54,627 bases of DNA, taken from contig JAGQVX010000006.1 in NCBI GenBank assembly GCA_020437755.1, positions 1 through 54,627 of the forward strand, in the 5' to 3' direction. The translations under genes and the position numbers were made by a program. Positions 51,670 to 54,627 of the stretch are shown piece after piece (the stretch's first letter is position 1; each line of letters begins with the position of its first letter). The notes below the pieces were generated by a model that searched no databases, was not told the origin of the DNA, and saw nothing but the letters and a program-made list of their open reading frames with translations. This DNA comes from Flavobacteriales bacterium. GTDB taxonomy: Bacteria > Bacteroidota > Bacteroidia > Flavobacteriales_D > Sanyastnellaceae.

Positions 51670-51714
51670 ATGAAAGCATTTGTTAACGAACTGATGATTT
51701 CAACTAGAAACTAA
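51670..51714 (+). CDS. Possible 14-residue small ORF
   Basis: ATG to TAA encodes M-K-A-F-V-N-E-L-M-I-S-T-R-N. It is too short for any family match and coding evidence is positional only: it starts about 48 bases after a predicted transcript start and ends just before a terminator. The start codon lies within a predicted stem. It could be a leader peptide or chance. Confidence 0.25.
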   Translation: MKAFVNELMISTRN

Positions 51715-51722
51715 GGTTAGGG

Positions 51723-51753
51723 CCCCTCGCCGATGGCGGGGGGATTCTTTTTT
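51723..51753 (+). terminator. Strong Rho-independent terminator
   Basis: CCCCTCGCC-GAT-GGCGGGGGG gives nine pairs (one T-G) with a three-base loop, followed directly by ATTCTTTTTT. This is the clearest intrinsic terminator in the window. Confidence 0.8.
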
Positions 51754-51876
51754 AGGGCCAACCAAATTCTCAGAAAACACACCGGTCACTCAATGGGTCA
51801 TACCTGCTGCTCATTCATCGGAAAAATACGCTTGGGGGTGAAGAAATTTACACCATTCAACTTTAACCCAAATCGT

Positions 51877-54627
51877 ATGAAACGCTCAAAATTGATCTTA
51901 CTACTGCTGCTGCTCGTGCTCACCGGCGCGGCACAGAACAGTGATTCGGAAAAGAAGTTTTTCAATCCGCTCGAAGCTGCTCAAATCCATGAACATGATC
52001 ATTGTGGATTTGATTATATGAAGGAACTCACCGTGCGTGCCACGGGCGACGAGCGCGAATTATCCGAGATTCAGGAAGAGCGGCTCAATAAAATCCTTGA
52101 AGCCCGAGGCATCGAAAAGAGTTTAGCGGGCGGCAATGGCACTACCGATTGTCAGGATTATTACCGCGTACCGGTGGTATGGTACATTGTTCACAATGGC
52201 TCGCAAGGATTTGTGTCCGAGCAACGGGTATTGGCCAACATGAACGTGCTGAACAACCACTTTTCCGGGACCGGCATAGAATTTTGTCTGGCCACCGAAT
52301 ACAACGGGAGCACCATCCCTGCTCCAGCGGTAACCGGCGGCGCCGTAGGCGTCCAGCAGAGCACGGTTAATCCCGGAATTATGTGGGTAGACCACCCCTA
52401 CCTGGCGGCTATGTACCAGGGAGGAACCAGCCCCCAACACCCCATGCTCACCGGATTATCGGTACTTCCCGAGGATCGTTACCTGCGTATTTTCGTTGTA
52501 CCTGATGCCCACAATGGCGCAGGGTGGACGTATTTACCCGGATGGGCACCAGCAGGGCAAGACGGAATTTTCATGTCGCACTACACCATTGGCGACGTCA
52601 CTACATGCGTGGGAAATTGCACACCGGGATTTGAATGGGGACACGTGCTTACACACGAAGTAGGGCACTACTTTAATCTGCTCCACATTTTCGAAGGACA
52701 GTGTGCCGGTGGTTTGGCGAGCAACTGTAAAACTAGTGGCGACCAGGTATGTGACACTCCGCCTACGAATGGCGGCGGGGGATCGGGATGTACCGGCACG
52801 ATTAACAGTTGCACCAACGATGTTCCCGATTTACCCGATTTGCTCAACAACCACATGGACTACTGGGAAGACGCGTGCCGCACCGATTTCACCCAAGGTC
52901 AGGTCTTTCGCATGCGGATGGCTGCATACACCTATAGAAGCCTGTTGGTTTCGGATGCCAACCAGACTTACACCGGCACTCAATGTGTTGATCAAAACTG
53001 GACATGCGATTTGAACCCAGACTTTTCTCACGCTGTTGATACCGACGACTGTACTATCAACTTCACTGATGCTTCAACTCCCGGAGGTTCGAGTTTCATA
53101 GGTTGTTATATGTGGGATTTCGGGGATGGCAGTACTTCAATTGAGGCTAATCCATCGCATACTTATGTAAATCCGGGAACCTACACAGTTTGTCTTACCG
53201 TAACCGGATACAATACCTCAACCATGGAGTATTGCGAATGCTGCATTTGCTATGACATTACGGTTACCTGTTCCAATCCTGCTTGCGCTGCAGATGCTTG
53301 CATTACGGCCACTATGGTTTCAGCCCTCACGTATTCATTTGATTCCAGTTGTTCTACCACAAATGGCACAGTGACCTATACGTGGGATTTTGGAGATAAC
53401 ACGCCAACATCCAATTCCCCCAACCCAACCCACACCTATGCTACCCACGGATACTACACCGTGTCACTCACGATAACCAATACCATAAATGGAGTGACTT
53501 GCACAGACATTATGTGGTACTGGCTGCAGGTGAGTCAGGCCTGCTCACCAACGGCGGATTTCACCTGGTCGGTAGGCAACGATTGTCAGATCTTGTTCTC
53601 CAACGCCAGTATCAATGGCTGGCCCTATATGATCATAACAGCCACATGGGATTTCGGAGATGGCAGCACTATGTCGGCTCCGTGGGGAATTTCACACACC
53701 TACCTCAATCCGGGTACCTATAATGTATGTCTGACCATCACTGTTTCAGACGGAGTAACAACATGTACCGACACTTACTGCGAAAATATTACGGTGAACT
53801 GCAGTGGTGAAGGCTGCTATGCCGAACCGGACTTCAACAGTACCGATTTAGGTCAATGCAAGTTTCAGTTTTCGGACAATACGGGAATATTTAATAATAC
53901 AACTATAGTAGGCTGGGACTGGACCTTTGGTGATGGAACCACAGACAACGGACAGGTGGTGACCCACCAGTTTACCAATAACGGAGTTTTCCAAGTGTGC
54001 CTTACTGTCACCTGTATGGATATTCAGGGTAACTTCTGTACCTATGAGTATTGTGAATTGATCGTCATTGATTGTCTAAATACCGGCTGCACGCCCAATG
54101 CCCAATTCTTCGTTAATGCCGATGGTAATTGTTGCTGGGAGTTCTTTGCTTCCGATCCGAATTCACTTGATCCCAATTGTTCGCAATGGGTGATCGTGGA
54201 TGGTCTGGGCAATACCGTGTGGACAGCTACTGGCGACAATACCACATTTTGTCCTCAGTATGATGACACCTATGTGATTTGTTTTGAAGCATGCTGCACC
54301 GATGCTGCTGGAAATGTAACAACTGCACTGGATTGTCAGTCGCTTATTGTGGATTGCTTTTGCACCGCTGATCCCGGATTTACCATTGTGGATTTGGACA
54401 GTTGTTGTTATGAATTCACCTCCAACACGCTCGACCCTGCTTTGGATGCTTGTTCGTCGTGGATGATCATTGACGCCGCCGGCAACATCGTCGTGCAAGG
54501 TCTGGGTCTTTCGTGGACACATTGCTTCACACAGTCGGGCACATATCAGATTTGCCATGACCAATGCTGCTTCAATGCCGATGGCTCCGGCAATTCCTAT
54601 TCACATTGTGAGTGGCTCGATGTGGAC
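51877..54627 (+). CDS. Secreted M43 (cytophagalysin/pappalysin-like) metalloprotease with PKD repeats, 3'-truncated by the window
   Basis: 917 residues to the window end with no stop. The signal peptide (1-20) has a seven-leucine core and ends G-A-A-Q. A propeptide-like stretch is followed by V-P-V-V-W-Y-I-V-H near residue 103 and the zinc motif H260-E-V-G-H264...H270; the Gly before the last His is Asn. The Met-turn N-H-M327-D-Y and F-T-Q-G-Q-x-x-R-M follow. Four PKD domains (W-D-F-G-D-G) lie near 380-735, then at least two cysteine-rich units of ~90 residues. M43 enzymes are calcium-dependent extracellular proteases, and a C-terminal T9SS domain would be expected beyond the window. Confidence 0.88.
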   Translation, partial: MKRSKLILLLLLLVLTGAAQNSDSEKKFFNPLEAAQIHEHDHCGFDYMKELTVRATGDERELSEIQEERLNKILEARGIEKSLAGGNGTTDCQDYYRVPVVWYIVHNGSQGFVSEQRVLANMNVLNNHFSGTGIEFCLATEYNGSTIPAPAVTGGAVGVQQSTVNPGIMWVDHPYLAAMYQGGTSPQHPMLTGLSVLPEDRYLRIFVVPDAHNGAGWTYLPGWAPAGQDGIFMSHYTIGDVTTCVGNCTPGFEWGHVLTHEVGHYFNLLHIFEGQCAGGLASNCKTSGDQVCDTPPTNGGGGSGCTGTINSCTNDVPDLPDLLNNHMDYWEDACRTDFTQGQVFRMRMAAYTYRSLLVSDANQTYTGTQCVDQNWTCDLNPDFSHAVDTDDCTINFTDASTPGGSSFIGCYMWDFGDGSTSIEANPSHTYVNPGTYTVCLTVTGYNTSTMEYCECCICYDITVTCSNPACAADACITATMVSALTYSFDSSCSTTNGTVTYTWDFGDNTPTSNSPNPTHTYATHGYYTVSLTITNTINGVTCTDIMWYWLQVSQACSPTADFTWSVGNDCQILFSNASINGWPYMIITATWDFGDGSTMSAPWGISHTYLNPGTYNVCLTITVSDGVTTCTDTYCENITVNCSGEGCYAEPDFNSTDLGQCKFQFSDNTGIFNNTTIVGWDWTFGDGTTDNGQVVTHQFTNNGVFQVCLTVTCMDIQGNFCTYEYCELIVIDCLNTGCTPNAQFFVNADGNCCWEFFASDPNSLDPNCSQWVIVDGLGNTVWTATGDNTTFCPQYDDTYVICFEACCTDAAGNVTTALDCQSLIVDCFCTADPGFTIVDLDSCCYEFTSNTLDPALDACSSWMIIDAAGNIVVQGLGLSWTHCFTQSGTYQICHDQCCFNADGSGNSYSHCEWLDVD

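Larger units (their letters stand above)
51622..51753 (+). ncRNA. Candidate small structured RNA or leader with a 14-codon ORF
   Basis: Between the -7 box and a strong terminator lies about 130 nt. CTTTCATT at 51623-51630 is perfectly complementary to AATGAAAG at 51669-51676, which contains the ATG of a 14-codon ORF (51670-51714). The ORF stop is followed within nine bases by the terminator stem. The layout could be an independent small RNA, a small-protein mRNA or an attenuator leader of the metalloprotease gene 124 bases further on. No known RNA family was recognised. Confidence 0.4.
51503..51876. other. Long intergenic region with two dispersed elements and a small transcription unit
   Basis: 374 bases between the S9 peptidase and the metalloprotease. 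It holds two tandem copies of the dispersed element, each preceded by a similar CAGTA-C-T-C stretch (51504-51592), then a promoter-14-codon ORF-terminator unit (51609-51753). TACGCTTG at 51827, one mismatch from the -7 consensus, may be the promoter of the metalloprotease gene. Confidence 0.5.

Overview
The window is chromosomal DNA of a member of the Bacteroidota, most likely order Flavobacteriales near the Cryomorphaceae/Schleiferiaceae. The signs are secreted proteins with type IX secretion (T9SS) C-terminal domains of types A and B, PKD-rich giant surface proteins, secreted proteins ending in paired dockerin-like calcium loops, bacillithiol genes (bshA and a YtxJ-like protein), a fused E1 alpha/beta 2-oxoacid dehydrogenase, and TAnnTTTG-type promoter boxes in place of sigma70 boxes. 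The family-level placement is inference. No rRNA, tRNA, CRISPR array or insertion sequence was seen.

Layout. Bases 1-5027 hold the end of cmk, a lipoprotein-like or secreted GH3/beta-lactamase fusion, bshA and a small membrane protein, all on plus. Bases 5018-10546 are on minus: aroQ, a cation-chloride-cotransporter-like permease and a 912-residue repeat/coiled-coil periplasmic protein. Bases 10615-17711 hold two FAD oxidoreductases, an outer-membrane barrel/TSP3/SPOR protein and the branched-chain 2-oxoacid dehydrogenase E1. Bases 17882-24572 are a cluster of secreted proteins (two tandem dockerin-bearing paralogs and a 1397-residue PKD/propeller protein). Bases 24820-39850 are mostly housekeeping: tag, a DUF1295 protein, a 1488-residue secreted multidomain protein, a TPR protein, a YtxJ-like protein, a small barrel protein, a pRiA4b-ORF3 protein, miaA, a GNAT, a Smr-less mutS2 and cydAB. 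Bases 39980-54627 return to surface proteins (a T9SS type A protein, a 2356-residue T9SS type B giant and an M43 metalloprotease/PKD protein cut by the window end), separated by a PLP decarboxylase and an S9 peptidase.

The most unusual signal is not a gene. A 15-base word, GSCATTCGSCAAATG (either strand), has twelve copies with an exact 13-base core plus three one-mismatch copies; about 0.003 exact cores would be expected by chance. The two S positions covary in all fifteen copies so that a GSC/GSC stem with an ATTC loop always pairs. Seven of the twelve lie in the small intergenic fraction, mostly downstream of genes and twice joined to terminator-like inverted repeats. The coding copies mostly sit in tolerant parts of proteins. 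This looks like a dispersed genome-wide element (uptake word, REP-like hairpin or site for a DNA-binding protein); its role cannot be settled from one window. A second candidate is a free-standing ~130-nt transcription unit at 51609-51753 with its own -7 box, a 14-codon ORF whose start can pair with the 5' end, and a strong terminator.

Bacillithiol synthesis (bshA) and use (YtxJ-like) occur in the same window, and cytochrome bd (cydAB) supplies a high-affinity oxidase. Secreted proteins occupy well over a third of the window and carry at least three kinds of C-terminus, which suggests parallel routes for surface display.
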